Positions 31,938 through 43,174 are shown, counted from the stretch's first letter. The stretch is 64,000 nt of DNA from Lotus japonicus (GCF_012489685.1 NC_080042.1:32927158-32991157); one strand, 5' to 3'. The notes: a model not told the origin generated them from the sequence alone. Numbers and translations: made by a program.

Positions 31938-32855
31938 TGGTATCATTGAGCAGGTTCAGATCCCCTCTTCAAATCTGACCTAATTTTTATTTTAATTTTC
32001 TATCCTTCTTCTCTCTCCAAAACTCACCCACAGTCGCTGCCTCTCCCTTCTTGCAGCCGCTCCGCCGCCGCCGCCGCGTTCCTCTATTGCCAGCGCCGCC
32101 GCAGCCGCCTCCGGTCTCCTTTGCTCTCGCGGTTCCTCTTCTCCCATCGCAGACCGCTCCCACGCCGCACAGGGTCTTCTCCCCTTGTGCCCGCGTGCGT
32201 CTCCAAGCAGGACCTCCGTGCCCCGCTCCGTCGATCGGACGCTCCACCGCCAGCGCCGGCCACTGTCGTCCCTCGCGCCGTCCTCCCGGACACTAGGTCT
32301 CCGTCGCTGCCCCTGTTTGCAGCCACCGACCCGTGCAACCCAAGGATCCAGAGGACCCGACCCGCGTCCTCCTCCCTTGTTATTTTTATTTTTCTTTTTT
32401 ATTTTTATTTTTCTTTTTTGCTTTCCGGTTCGCCACAGACCGGACCGGTTCACTTCAAACCCGGTCCAACCGCACCTGCAGCAATATAAAAAAAAATACT
32501 TTTTATATTTAGCAAATTACATGGCAACTTCCGCTTCTGCCCCTGGCTCTCCAAACGGCGCCCCCACGAGTGACACTGCCACCACTATGGTCACTCCGCC
32601 TGTCCCGCCAGCATCTGCCAAGTCGGATTTTCATCCGGCACTTGCTGTCACCAATATCAAAAACAACATTCCTTTCAAACTCGAGCTAGACAAGGATCAT
32701 TATGCTCTGTGGGCTGAATTGTTTGAAACTCATGCTCACGCCACTTAGGTGCTCCACCACATCATTCCTTAAGCTGACATGGAGCCTCCTGCGCGCACCG
32801 ATGCTTCCTATGCTCGGTGGGCCACTCTTGACTCACTACTACAGAAAAGGCTTAT

Positions 32856-33130
32856 CGCCACGGTTAAACCCGCCCTTTTGTCACGGTTGAACCGTGGCAA
32901 TAGCTCACGTGGCAATTGCTCAATTGCCACGGTTGAACTTCGAACCGTGACAATTGATTCGCTGTTGCCACAGTTGGAAAAGGGAAACCGTGGCAATATG
33001 TGGCATCTGTTGCCACGGTCCAAGGAGGAACCGTGGCAATAGATGACCTCTATTGCCACGGGCCAGGGAGGAACCGTGGCAATAGATGGCCTCTATTGCC
33101 ACGGTCCAGGTAGGAACCGTGGCAATATGT
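32856..33130. repeat. left subterminal repeat array of the CACTA element
   Basis: About ten TTGCCACGGTT-type boxes in alternating orientation, many paired as TTGCCACGGTCC...GGAACCGTGGCAA that can fold into hairpins. The right-hand counterpart is at 36975-37100. Confidence 0.8.
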
Positions 33131-34815
33131 GTCTCTCTATTTTGGCAAATATTGTATACAAAATATGCCCTTTTCGGATTTTTTTTTATTTGATCTGGTC
33201 TGTACATAAATTGCAGTGCATTTTAAATAGGAGGGGAGGGGTGTTTGAACCCATAAGCAAGAAAAAATACAAGAAAAATAAACTTGCAAAAAATCACATG
33301 TTGAGAACAACAACATTCACATATTCCAGCCAAGAGAACCTACATTCAAATATTCCAGCCAAGAGAATAACAATACTGAACCCACTTCACTAACTTGTCC
33401 AAAACAATACTAATAATATTAATAACTAATTGTTCTTGAGAACATACTCTCTCAAGTGAGCTATAAAAACTACTCTAGGGCCAATATCATGGAAAGTCCT
33501 GGCCAAATATGAGAATGCAATGAAGTAGACAAAAAATCACCTCTTCATATAAGAAGCTTCAAGCCAGTTTGTTATATATCCTTCTTCAATCAAGATGAGT
33601 GGATGCAATTTAGTCTTTCTAATCAAGATGTAACTGAATTTCATCTAATTAGAAACCAAATGATGTGACTGAATTTAGTAGAGTACCAAGTAAGGGCTTC
33701 CCTGAAACATATACAAAACAAGTAGAGTGAAGGTGAAATTTCAGGTTGAGCCTGAGATAAGATATTAAAAGAGTTGAAATCCTTCCCTTAAATTTTGCAA
33801 GCTACTTCTATATGAATCTAGTAGAGTACCAAGTAAGGGCTTCCCTGAAACATATACAAAACAAGTAGAGTGAAGGTGAAATTTCAGGTTGGAGATTATG
33901 ACAAAGAAGTTTCTATTCTAAACTATTTTGAACTATTTACTTATGCATCGCCTGAGATAAGATGTTAAAAGAGTTGAAATCCTTCCCTTAAATTTTGCAA
34001 ACACAGCTAAAGGTTGGATCAAGGTGATAGTATATACAAGGTAGTAGCAACAAAAGAAACAAGAAGTGCAACATATGACTAGGGAAGTAGAATAGCCTAA
34101 AATGTAGTGTTGTTGAGTTCAATCAACCCTGAAAATCCTCCAATTCCTTTCCATCACTGTTTAAAAAAGCCCAGGCAGACAACAATGATCCTGTTATTAG
34201 TAGTAACTTAACATCTCCTTGTAACCAACGTTGACATTGATTGGATTGCAAAAGATGATTTGGAAAATTAGTAGTTGATTAATATTATGAAGTAGAAAAA
34301 TAAAAGGAATTAGTATGATGCAGATTGCATAAAGTGAAGAAGAGATGAGGGAAGAAAGAAATAAAATACCTTCCTAAGAAAATGAAACCATTGAGGAGGA
34401 AACACTGGCCGGTTCGCACCAAAAGCATGTTCGCACCATGCTACTGCTTCATAAGAGCCAAAGCAGTTCCTAGACTACAAGTGTTAGTGTGGTAATTGAA
34501 GTCAATTCTGAGGTGGGAAAACAACAAAGAAGAGCCATACAGATTGCAGCTCAAAATTTCAATAATCATTCAAAGACTCAGAACATTACCCTTTTATTCC
34601 ATGACTCTGTCTGCAGGAAACCCTTTACAAGCAGCTTCAACGGGTGATTATCATAAACTTGATTATGATCCTATTGTCATTATCTCTTAAATCCAATCCA
34701 GTGAGAGAATCAAAGAAACTATCTCGATAGAAAAGAAGCAAGCAATAAATAGTAAAAGCAGAATCATAAATTACGGGATACTGAAAAGAAGCAAGCGATA
34801 AAAGTTTTGGCTAGT
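33131..34815. other. CACTA interior with an internal duplication
   Basis: AT-rich. GAGTACCAAGTAAGGGCTTC to TTTCAGGTTG occurs at about 33681-33748 and again at 33822-33891; GAGATAAGATATTAAAAGAG to TTTTGCAA occurs at 33752-33801 and, with one change, 33953-34000. This is an interleaved duplication of about 140-200 bp. No coding region recognised. Confidence 0.55.
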
Positions 34816-34823
34816 GGGATAGC

Positions 34824-35051
34824 CTATGTGGCTTCCTTTATCTTATCTTCTACAAGCTCAATGCACCGGTACAACACCAACTCAAGTGGATTTATTGTGC
34901 ATAAAGTGTCAACTGCAAGCTGATCATAATCATTCTTGTTCTCTGCCAATATACCTGTCACTAAGGTCCGCAAAGGAAGCAACCATTCATTGAAGGCCTT
35001 CAACAAAGTGTTCCTTGATAGGACACCATTGCAGTTTGTCTTTCCTGTTAT
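34824..35051 (-). pseudogene. exon-like host gene fragment inside CACTA
   Basis: The minus strand from acceptor-like TTTATAACAG (about 35052) reads TNCNGVLSRNTLLKAFNEW, then LPLRTLVTGILAENKNDY and ELVLYRCIELVEDKIKEAT. It has the composition of a real helical protein and a splice site at its left, and differs from transposase. I do not recognise the family. It is probably a captured exon, since CACTA elements often carry gene fragments, but it might also be a decayed piece of the element's own gene. Confidence 0.4.
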
Positions 35052-35542
35052 AAAAGCAATTGCAAAACCTTGATAAATAGACTTTAATTTAGATTATGTT
35101 TAGCAACTACCAATTATTAAACCACTACAAAGATGTAACTAGTTCAAACTTTTCAGGGACACTCACAAAAGAAAATTCTAGGTAAACATGTTTCTGTTCA
35201 AGAACACAGCTAGTCATTCAAGAGGATCATTAACACAAAAGCTTGTTTTTCATCTTCCAAATCCTTGAAATTTAATATAAGAAGTCCTATTATGTAATTT
35301 TTCCCAATTCTTTTTGTTATAAATATAATATAAAATCATTCATGTGTCTTCTTCACCCAAAAGCTTAAGCTTTGGGATATTTGATTCATGGCATAGTATC
35401 ATAACCTCTATGAATAAGTGGTCTAGAGTTCAATCCTTATTACCCATTATTCTAATAAAAAGTTTGAATTTCAGCATAAGCTAGGTGAGGTTGTATATTG
35501 TCCATGCTTCAAACCCAATAAGCTCTTGAGTGAGAGGGCATG

Positions 35543-35851
35543 TGTTAGAACTAGTAATGCAAGAGAGAAAGAAGAACACTGATTCAGAAGAAAAGAATTG
35601 CCCAGAATCAATGTGATTCTGAATTGAGAGATGTATTATCTATTGAAAGAGAGAATAAGTTTATGTGAAAGATGTAACTGATTCCTGATGAATCAGTGCC
35701 TCCAACTACCAACTTCCCAAAAACTAACTTCAGCAGCACACCTCTAATTTTATTTATACTAAAAGAGTATTCCTAAATCCTAACTAACAACAAAAACAAA
35801 AAGTACTAACTAACAATTAGTTGGCCATTTTACTTATTCTGGTGCCTAACA
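35543..35851. repeat. LTR-like block (TGTTAG...CTAACA) inside CACTA
   Basis: 309 bp bounded by perfect 6-bp inverted ends TGTTAG/CTAACA, as in many copia LTRs. The immediate flanks do not form a clear 5-bp duplication (GCATG against TACAC), so a simple solo-LTR insertion is not proven. Related sequence (CATGTGTCTTC...CACCCAA...AGCTT) flanks it at about 35340 and 35915. Confidence 0.4.
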
Positions 35852-35999
35852 TACACCTTATGTCTATCTTTAAGACTCAACCTATCAGCATGTTTTAAAT
35901 ATAATCTAAAATCACTCATGTGTCTTCACCCAACAGCTTTAAGTTTTTGAAATATTTGTTTCATGGCACTTTTTATTGCTTTATTTGAGATTTCATTGA

Positions 36000-36970
36000 T
36001 TTTAAATACCTGAAGATTCTGTCATTAATACAAATCTGTATAGGTTGAGAGCAGACAACACCTGTAGGTAATAATTCAGTCAGAGCATAACCCAAAAAAC
36101 AGATGAGAAAAATGCAGAATGCTTCTTCCAATAGATACACTCAAGATACCAGGATTTCGTAAATTACAAAAGCACATGAAACAGCAAAAGAAACTAGGGT
36201 TCTCAGAGACGCGGTGACGGCTGCACGGAACCAGGGCTCGATGAAGAGAGACGGCGCAGACTAGGGTTCCCTCACTCTGCGTGAAAGATGAGTGAATCTT
36301 AAAATAAACCCAGATCATTCAACATCTCACAATTTAAACAAAGTAACACTCAATAAGAGCACACAAGTTAGAGATCAATAACATTCAACCTGAAAAACCC
36401 AAATTTAAGAACCAAGAATCTTCAAACCCAACAAATCAAAGTTGAAAGATAGAAGAACTCAGATCTTCAAACCCACACCCATTCTGTCTCCTCCTTCCTG
36501 TATCCTCTCCTCAAACCCTCTTCACTGACCTTCAAACCCCCAAATCACCATTGACCTTCGAAACCCAAACCCCAAACACCACTGCCGCCACTCTTCCTCT
36601 CCCTAAACGCCACCACAACCACTTTCCCTTCTCAATCTGAAGCTGGGCTCCACTTCCCCTCCTCTATTCGCACCACCATCACCCAAATCGCTCCTCCATT
36701 CACACCACCATCACCCAAATAGCCATCACCACAGTCGTTCGAAACCCAAACCCCAAACACCACTGCCGCCACTCTTTCTCTCGCTCGAAGAAGAAGCGTC
36801 GCCGAAGCCTGAAGCGGTTCCCGAGACGGTCGATGTTCCTGTTTGACGCGTCCATGGAGGATTCGCTGATGCGAGAGTGCGAGAACAGTAGAGACTGAGA
36901 GGGAAAAGGGAAAAGATTGGCGCAGCTAGGGTTAGTGAGAGAAAAAAAATTAAAATTTGGGTAGCGTATA
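36000..36970. other. CACTA right interior, possible captured sequence
   Basis: C- and CT-rich from 36470 on, with a direct repeat CACACCACCATCACCCAAAT (about 36700) and partner CGCACCACCATCACCCAAAT (about 36669). It looks like exon/UTR material but gives no recognisable protein. Confidence 0.35.
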
Positions 36971-39900
36971 ACCCCTATTGCCACGGTCCCTCCAAAAAAT
37001 AATAAAATATTTCCCCCTTTTGCCACGGTTCCGCCTATAACCGTGGCAATTGAGCTATTGCCACGGTTCCGCCTATAACCATGGCAATTGGGGCGTGACC
37101 ATAGGCCATTTCTGTAGTAGTGACTCTACCGTCAAACACTGGATTTATTCCACCATCTCCTTCGACCTTCTCGCCACTGTTATGGAGAAAGGTTCTACTG
37201 CTATGGCTACTTGGAACCGTATAGCTTCTATGTTTGAGGACAATCAGAACTCTCGTGCAGTTGCTCTCGACCAGGATTTCATCTCCACTCGCATGGAGGA
37301 TTCTTCTAATGTTTCGGCCTATTGTCAGCGTCTGAAACATATCTCTGATCAGTTGCGGAATGTTGGTGCCCCAGTCAGTGACCATCGTCTTGTTCTTCAG
37401 TTGGTCTCTGGTCTCACTGAGCCTTTCCGTGGTGTTGCCACCCTGATCCGTCAGAGCGAGCCTTTGCCACCTTTCCTCAAGGTCCGCTCCATGTTGATTC
37501 TAGAGGAATCTGGTCTCGCCAGGATGACAGGTCCGGCCTCTCAGACTGCTTTGCACACCTCTGCTTCCCGTCCACAAGCCTCCGTTGACTCCTCTCAGCA
37601 GCGCCCCACCTACCGCAGCGATCAGGGCCACTCCAACCATCGTTATCGGTCAGGGCACAATCGCACTTATCAGGGTGGTTCTGGTAAACCTAAGAAGAAA
37701 GGTGGCTCCTGTTATCCTGGATCATCTGGCTACTCTGGTTCCTCTGCTGCATCTCCTCCACCCTGGCGCCCACCACCGCAGGCATCCTGGAATCCCTGGG
37801 GTTGGGCTCCTCCCCCTGGTTGGGCTCCTTCCCCTTGGGGCATGCCTCCTTGTCCTTACCCCACATCTCAGTGGTCGCGTCCCATGGGTGCTCCGCAGCA
37901 ACCCGGCGTTTTAGGTCCGCGTCCTCAGGCCTACACCGCTACTGCTTCTCCAGCACCCACTGATATCGCTGCTGCCATGCACACCATGTCCTTGACTTCT
38001 CCAGACACCACGTGGTACATGGACACCGGCGCCTCGTCCTATACTGCGGCATCTCAAGGTACTCTCACGTCTTATTCTAATTTAAGTCATTTAAATCAGA
38101 AACTGATAGTTGGTAGTGGTCAGGGCATTCCAATTCAGGGTTCGGGACACACTTCTATTCCTACCCCTCACAAACCTTTAACACTCAATCATGTCTTGCA
38201 CACTCCGCGAGTTATTAAAAACTTAATTTCTGTGCAACAACTCACTACTGACAATAATGTTTCTGTTTCTTTTGATCCATTTGGATTCTCAGTGTCTGAC
38301 TTCAAGACGGGGATGCCTCTCCTGAGATGTAACAGCCTCGGCGACCTCTACCCAGTCACTCGTTCCTCTCCTTTTGCTGGTCTTGCTTCTAGTGTCTGGC
38401 ACAATCGACTTGGTCATCCAGCTTCCTCAGCTTTAAACCATCATAGGAATAGTAAACTTATTTTGTGTGAACCTTCGCGTTCTAGTTCTGTTTGTGATTC
38501 TTGTGTTTTAGGCAAACATGTTCGGTTGCCTTTTTGTTCATCTGAAACTATTACTTTGAGACCATTTGATATTTTGCATAGTGATTTATGGACGTCTCCT
38601 GTTTTAAGTACTGCTGGTCATCGTTATTACGTTTTGTTTTTGGATGAACACACTGATTTTTTATGGACGTTTCCGATTAGCAAGAAATCTCAGGTTTATG
38701 AAATGTTTACTACTCTTGCTACACTTATTAAAACACAATATTCAGCACATATTAAATGTCTTCAATGTGATAATGGACGTGAATATGACAATGAATCCTT
38801 TCATCGGTATTGTGATGCTAATGGCCTTATTTTTCGCTTCTCTTGCCCTCACACTTCTTCTCAAAACGGCAAAGCAGAACGGAAAATTCGCACCATTAAC
38901 AACATGATCCGTACCCTCCTAGCTCATTCGCAGTTCCTCCTTCATTTTGGCATCATGCCCTTCAAATGGCAACGTACCTTCTGAACATTTTGCCACGCAA
39001 GACTCTTCAGAATGATTCTCCTACTCAGCTGTTGTATCATCGCGACCCTTCCTACTCACACTTACGTGTTTTTGGTTGTCTATGTTTTCCTCTATTTCCT
39101 TCCGCTACAATAAACAAATTGCAACCACGATCGACTCCGTGTGTTTTTCTGGGGTATCCGATGAATCACAGAGGTTATAAATGTTATGATTTGTCACACA
39201 GAAAAATTATCATATCGCGGCATGTCATTTGTGATGAAACCCGATTCCCCTTTGCTGACCTATCCTTGACTCCTGCCCCTTCTTATGAGTGCTTCACCGA
39301 GGACCTCCCTCCTTATTTGATCCACCATTGGCAAACCGTATCCTCTCGACCACCTGACCCTCTGGTCCCGCCGTCGAGTCCCACTGACTCTTCGCCTCCC
39401 TTATCGCCTCCCGTCTCCCCTACCGCTTCTCCCTCGCCTTTGCCCTTGCCTCCGGTCCCCCCTGCACCACCCGTACGAACCATGACTACCCGTAGCATGC
39501 ACGACATTTCCAAACCTAAAAATCCTTTTAGTCTTTCGGTCTCTATTGATGACCCGTCCATCTCACCCTTGCCTCGTAACCCAAAACAAGCCTTATCCGA
39601 TCCCAATTGGAAGTCCGCTATGCAGTCTGAATTTAATGCCCTTATTAGAACTAATACGTGGGAGTTGGTTCCCCGTCCTTGTGATGTTAATGTTATTCGT
39701 TGCATGTGGATTTTTTGCCATAAAAAGAAGTCTAATGGTTTGTTTGAGCGTTATAAGGCTCGTCTTGTAGGTGATGGCAGGTCTCAAATTACAGGTGTGG
39801 ATTGTGACGAGACTTTCAGCCCCGTGGTGAAACCGGCTACCATACGGACCGTCCTCAGCATTGCTCTCTCCAGATCCTGGCCCATTCATCAGTTGGATGT

Positions 39901-41113
39901 CCAGAATGCCTTTCTGCATGGTGATCTCCATGAGACTGTCTATATGCATCAGCCTTTGGGTTTCCGTGACTCTCAGCACCCGGACTATGTCTGTCGTCTG
40001 AAGAAGTCTCTTTATGGTCTGAAACAGGCGCCTCGTGCTTGGTATCAGCGTTTTGCTGACTATGTTTCCTCTATTGGCTTCCAACACAGCAGTTCAGATC
40101 ATTCCCTTTTTATCTTCCGGCGGGGTACTGACATTGCCTATATTCTGCTATATGTTGATGACATCATCCTCGTTGCTTCATCTCATGATCTTCGCAAATC
40201 CTTTATGGCACTTCTTGCATCTGAATTTGCTATGAAGGATCTTGGTCCTCTGAGTTATTTCCTTGGCATCGCTGTCACTCGGCATGCTGTTGGCCTTTTC
40301 CTCAGTCAGAGCACTTATGCTAGTGAGATCATTGTCCGCGCTGGCATGGCATCGTGCAACCCTTCTGCCACCCCGGTTGACACCAAGCAGAAGCTCAGTT
40401 CTTCTTCTGGGACTCCTTGTGAGGATGCCACTTTGTATCGGGGCCTTGCTGGTGCCTTACAGTACCTCACATTCACTCGTCCTGACATTTCTTATGCTGT
40501 TCAGCAGGTGTGCTTACACATGCATGCTCCCCGCACCGCGCATATGCTTGCTCTCAAGCGTGTACTACGCTATGTTCATGGCACTCTGACTTACGGTCTT
40601 CACTTGTATCCATCCCCTATTGAGAAACTTGTTTCTTATACGGATGCTGACTGTGGGGGATGTCCTGACACCAGACGCTCTACTTCTGGCTACTGTGTTT
40701 TCCTCGATGACAATCTCCTTTCTTGGTCCTCAAAGCGGCAACCCACCCTCTCTCGCTCTAGCGCTGAAGCTGAATACCGGGGTGTTGCTAATGTTGTCTC
40801 CGATTCTTGTTGGATCCGCAATTTACTTCTGGAGCTTCACTTTCCTCTGTCTCAGGCAACATTGGTTCATTGTGACAATGTTAGTGCCATCTACCTCTCT
40901 GGAAATCCAGTGCATCATCAACGAACCAAACATATAGAGATGGATATCCACTTTGTCCGGGAAAAGGTCGCGCGTGGCCAGGCTCGCGTCCTTCATGTTC
41001 CTTCCCGCCATCAGATTGCGGACATATTTACCAAGGGTCTTCCTCGGGTCCTCTTTGATGATTTTCGTTCCAGTCTCAGCGTCGGTGAACCTCCCGCTTC
41101 GACTGCGGGGGTG

Positions 41114-41257
41114 TGATAGAATAGAATATTCTTGTAATTAGTCTTATGTAATTATTATGCCTATAATTAGGGTTTAGCTTTTATTAAAAGTCAACAATAT
41201 AATTGTATAAATAGGGTGTTTACCCATCAATAATATTCACGGAATTGATTTCCTTCA
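41114..41257 (+). repeat. 3' LTR of the copia element
   Basis: 144 bp. Differs from the 5' LTR only at AATAGGGTG against AATAGAGTG. Preceded by GACTGCGGGGGTG (PPT region). Confidence 0.93.
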
Positions 41258-41262
41258 TACAG

Positions 41263-41365
41263 GATGTTTATTATGAATTCCTCAGTAATGGAGGAGCCCC
41301 AAATGATTCTGATGCTATCACTATTAATGGTCAACCTGGTGACCTCTATCCTTGCTCTGAATCAG
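41263..41365 (+). pseudogene. laccase pseudogene exon 4, right part
   Basis: 103 nt directly after the right TACAG; DVYYEFLSNGGAPNDSDA, then NGQPGDLYPCSES, donor GTAGGC. Open. Confidence 0.87.
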
Positions 41366-41406
41366 GTAGGCATCAAAATTTAATTCTCAAGTCATCAAAA
41401 CAAGCT

Positions 41407-41577
41407 GAAGAGGAGCTTGACGCAACTGTAAAAAGTTGTTGTCATGTGATTTAGGTCGCGGGTTCAAGTCCATGAAACAATCTCATGTATAAAAATTAAG
41501 GTCAGGTTGTGTAACAGTAGACCATGTGGTCGGACCCTTTCCTGGACCTGCGCATTAAAAAGGGTACTGGGTGCACA
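41407..41577 (+). mobile_element. Au-type SINE, plus strand, in laccase intron 4
   Basis: GAGGAGCTTGACGCAACTG (A-box side), GGTTCAAGTCC (B box, about 41461), then the tRNA-unrelated body GACCATGTGGTCGGACCC and GGTGCACAAAGCT: the layout of Au SINEs. Abuts an inverted copy. Confidence 0.78.
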
Positions 41578-41745
41578 AAGCTCCCGCAAGCGTGGGGTTC
41601 AGAAGGGGGAACGACCTTAGTCATAAACAATCTTACCTCGCCGATTACCCAAGAGGCTGTTTCCAGGACTTGAACTTGGATCTCAGTGACATGACTGCAA
41701 ATTTTTACTGTTGTACCAAGGCTCCCCTTACCGAACTTACCCACA
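41578..41745 (-). mobile_element. Au-type SINE, minus strand, tail-to-tail with the previous one
   Basis: Reverse complement of the same family: CTCCCGCAAGCGTGGGGTTC at left, GAGGCTGTTTCCAGGACTTG (complement of the B-box side) and ACCAAGGCTCCCC at right. The two SINEs form an inverted pair with almost no spacer. Confidence 0.75.
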
Positions 41746-41875
41746 GTGGAGTTTTAAAGCACCGGGCCACCCTTTTCCATCAAAACAAGCATATTTTGAC
41801 ACACTTAATATTTTATTTTCAGGCAAACATTTTCATTTCACAGTCACTAACTATATCACATTCTTCAAATTTCAG

Positions 41876-42820
41876 AAACATTCAAGTTTAATGTAGACCA
41901 TGACAAAACTTATCTTTTGCACTTCGTTAACGCTGCCATGAATCTCATTCTATTTGTCTCTGTTGCAAAGCACAATCTCACAGTTGTTGCTTCTGATGCA
42001 AGCTACACTAAGCCATTGACAAGACATTACATATGCATAGCACCAGGACAAACAGTGGATGCGTTGTTGCATGCAAACCAAGAGCCTAAGGACTACTACA
42101 TGGCTGCAAGGGCATATTCAAGTGCAAATGGAATTCCCTTTGATAATACCACAGCCACAGCCAGGATCCACTACAATGGGAATCATGCTCCAAATTCATC
42201 TCCGTCATTACCTTATCTTCCTTATTACAATGACACAACTGCAGCTTTTGAGTATTTTGGTAGCCTTAAGGGTTTGCCTGAGGCATACCCTTATGAAGTC
42301 CCAAAAACTATCACTACTCATATGGTGAGCACAGTTTCTATTAACACCTTCCCTTGCCTTGAAGGCGAAACCTGCGAGGGACCAAATGGAACACGTTTGG
42401 CTGCTAGCATGAACAACATAAGCTTTAAAGCACTAAGCATTCACATCTTGGAAGCCTATTACTACCACATCAAAGGGGTTTATGGCAAGGGATTTCCCTC
42501 ATTCCCTCCTTTCCCGTTTGACTTCACTGCAGAGTACTTGCCTCTGAGCCTTGAGATACCTAAGAAATGAACTGAGGTTAAAGTGATTAAACTTGGCTCA
42601 ACAGTTGAACTTGTTCTCCAAGATACAAACTTGGTGGCTGGGTTAGACCACCCTGTTCATCTCCATGGCACTAGTTTCTATGTTGTTGTATACGGGTTTG
42701 GGAACTTCGATTAACATAAGGACCCCTTGAGATACAATCTCAGAGATCCTCCTTTTATAAATACAGTGCTAGTGCCTAAAAGTGGTTGGGCCGCCATAAG
42801 GTATAGAGCTAGTAACCCAG
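41876..42820 (+). pseudogene. laccase pseudogene exon 5
   Basis: 945 nt. TYLLHFVNAAMN, APGQTVDALL, then the HPVHLHG copper motif near 42652. Nonsense codons at 42568-42570 (after SLEIPKK) and 42712-42714 (after GFGNFD). The exon ends CCA G with donor GTATGT. Confidence 0.87.
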
Positions 42821-43043
42821 GTATGTGGCATGCAAAACTTTCACTCTTCAGTGCATGTTTGGAAAGTCGTTCAGGTGTGGTGTGTACAGAAGCAACTTCT
42901 GTTAGCTTTAACTTCTGTCCACCATGGTTTTAGCTGTTTTTCAGACGAATTTCCAAACATTCACTTCATCGTCATTTTCTGTTTCAATGTCTGTTTTATA
43001 TGTTCAGAGCTCATTGTTGCATGAATGCTGATCTCAATCTCAG

Positions 43044-43174
43044 GAGTGTGGTTTGTGCATTGCCATCTAGAGCGCCATCTCTCTTGGGGCATGGAGACAG
43101 TGTTTATTGTAAACGAAGGAGAAGGAGATGATGAGAAATTACTACCTCCGCCTCCAGACATGCCTCCGTGTTGA
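43044..43174 (+). pseudogene. laccase pseudogene exon 6
   Basis: 131 nt after acceptor AATCTCAG; carries [12 protein letters not shown], the type-1/type-3 copper signature, and ends PPPPDMPPC then TGA. Open. Confidence 0.87.

Larger units (their letters stand above)
27748..32748 (+). repeat. four tandem copies of a laccase/copia chimeric unit (about 1.25 kb)
   Basis: Units 27748-28993, 28994-30244, 30245-31496 and 31497-32748. Each holds laccase exon 3 from the GTGCCCCATC point, intron 3, the first 26 bases of exon 4, a full 144-bp copia LTR, the GC-rich leader, and gag to CACGCCACTTAG. Units differ by few changes: copies 2-4 share CCTGGTGGC against CCTGATGGG in copy 1; copy 1 has a shorter CCG run; copy 2 lacks one C near 29858; copy 3 has TAG for TGG at 31458-31460. 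Junctions join gag ...ACTTAG to laccase GTGCCCC..., and both parent sites contain GTGC. Array frames are artefacts or gag starts. Confidence 0.93.
32834..37122. mobile_element. CACTA (En/Spm) element in copia gag, 4289 bp, no transposase seen
   Basis: Termini CACTACTACAGAAA at both ends in inverted orientation; target duplication ACT at 32831-32833 and 37123-37125. Gag reads through once the element and one ACT are removed. Subterminal arrays of TTGCCACGGTT/AACCGTGGCAA occupy 32856-33130 and 36975-37100. The 3.8-kb interior has no transposase homology I can see; it carries an exon-like ORF (34824-35006), an LTR-like block, internal duplications and a CT-rich region with possible captured exons (36470-36930). 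Confidence 0.9.
32521..41116 (+). pseudogene. copia gag-pol, interrupted by CACTA and a frameshift
   Basis: Gag starts ATG 32521 (MATSASAPGSPNG) and meets TAG at 32746-32748 and TAA at 32770-32772. It resumes after the CACTA element at 37126 ([12 protein letters not shown], then [17 protein letters not shown]), with a Pro/Trp/Gly-rich tail but no evident CCHC knuckle. Pol follows: protease WYMDTGASS (38020), pre-integrase [16 protein letters not shown], integrase FDILHSDLW and [11 protein letters not shown] with ILLYVDDIILVASS (40145-40186), and RNase H with DADCGGCPDTRRSTSGY. The RNase H stop codon overlaps the 3' LTR start. A one-base frame change lies near 38950 at the end of the integrase core. 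Ty1/copia order (IN before RT) is clear. Confidence 0.9.
28045..41257 (+). mobile_element. Ty1/copia element in laccase exon 4, enlarged by tandem copies and a CACTA insertion
   Basis: LTRs of 144 bp at 28045-28188 and 41114-41257 (TGATAGAATAG...TTCCTTCA), with one difference by eye. A perfect target duplication TACAG lies at 28040-28044 and 41258-41262. Primer site TGGTATCATTGAGCA at 28189, close to TGGTATCAGAGC. Of 13.2 kb, about 3.8 kb is extra tandem units and 4.3 kb a CACTA element, leaving about 5.2 kb of copia proper. The near-identical LTRs indicate recent insertion, yet the CACTA, a frameshift and the amplification came later still or at much the same time. Confidence 0.93.
26970..43174 (+). 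pseudogene. laccase (multicopper oxidase) pseudogene, 6 exons, exon 4 split by 13.2 kb of transposons
   Basis: Exons 26970-27069, 27258-27409, 27691-27935, 28019-28044 plus 41263-41365, 41876-42820, 43044-43174. Exon lengths 152, 245 and 129 nt for exons 2-4 match the usual plant laccase plan, and the total equals about 566 residues, the family length. Laccases are secreted copper enzymes that oxidise phenolics and help lignify walls. All copper-ligand motifs are still visible: HWHG (exon 2/3 junction), WWHAHS (exon 3), HPVHLHG (exon 5), [12 protein letters not shown] (exon 6). Lesions: a one-base frame change in exon 1 between PKTK and the EYNFV end; the copia insertion in exon 4; TGA at 42568-42570; TAA at 42712-42714. 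Au SINEs sit in introns 2 and 4. It cannot make an enzyme. Confidence 0.92.

Noticed and set aside
35543..35851. Definite solo LTR in the CACTA element
   Set aside because: Ends look right (TGTTAG/CTAACA) but flanking bases do not duplicate, so it is kept only as a low-confidence repeat.
26970..43174. A functional laccase spliced around a giant intron
   Set aside because: The copia element sits in an exon, not an intron, and exon 5 has two nonsense codons and exon 1 a frame change.
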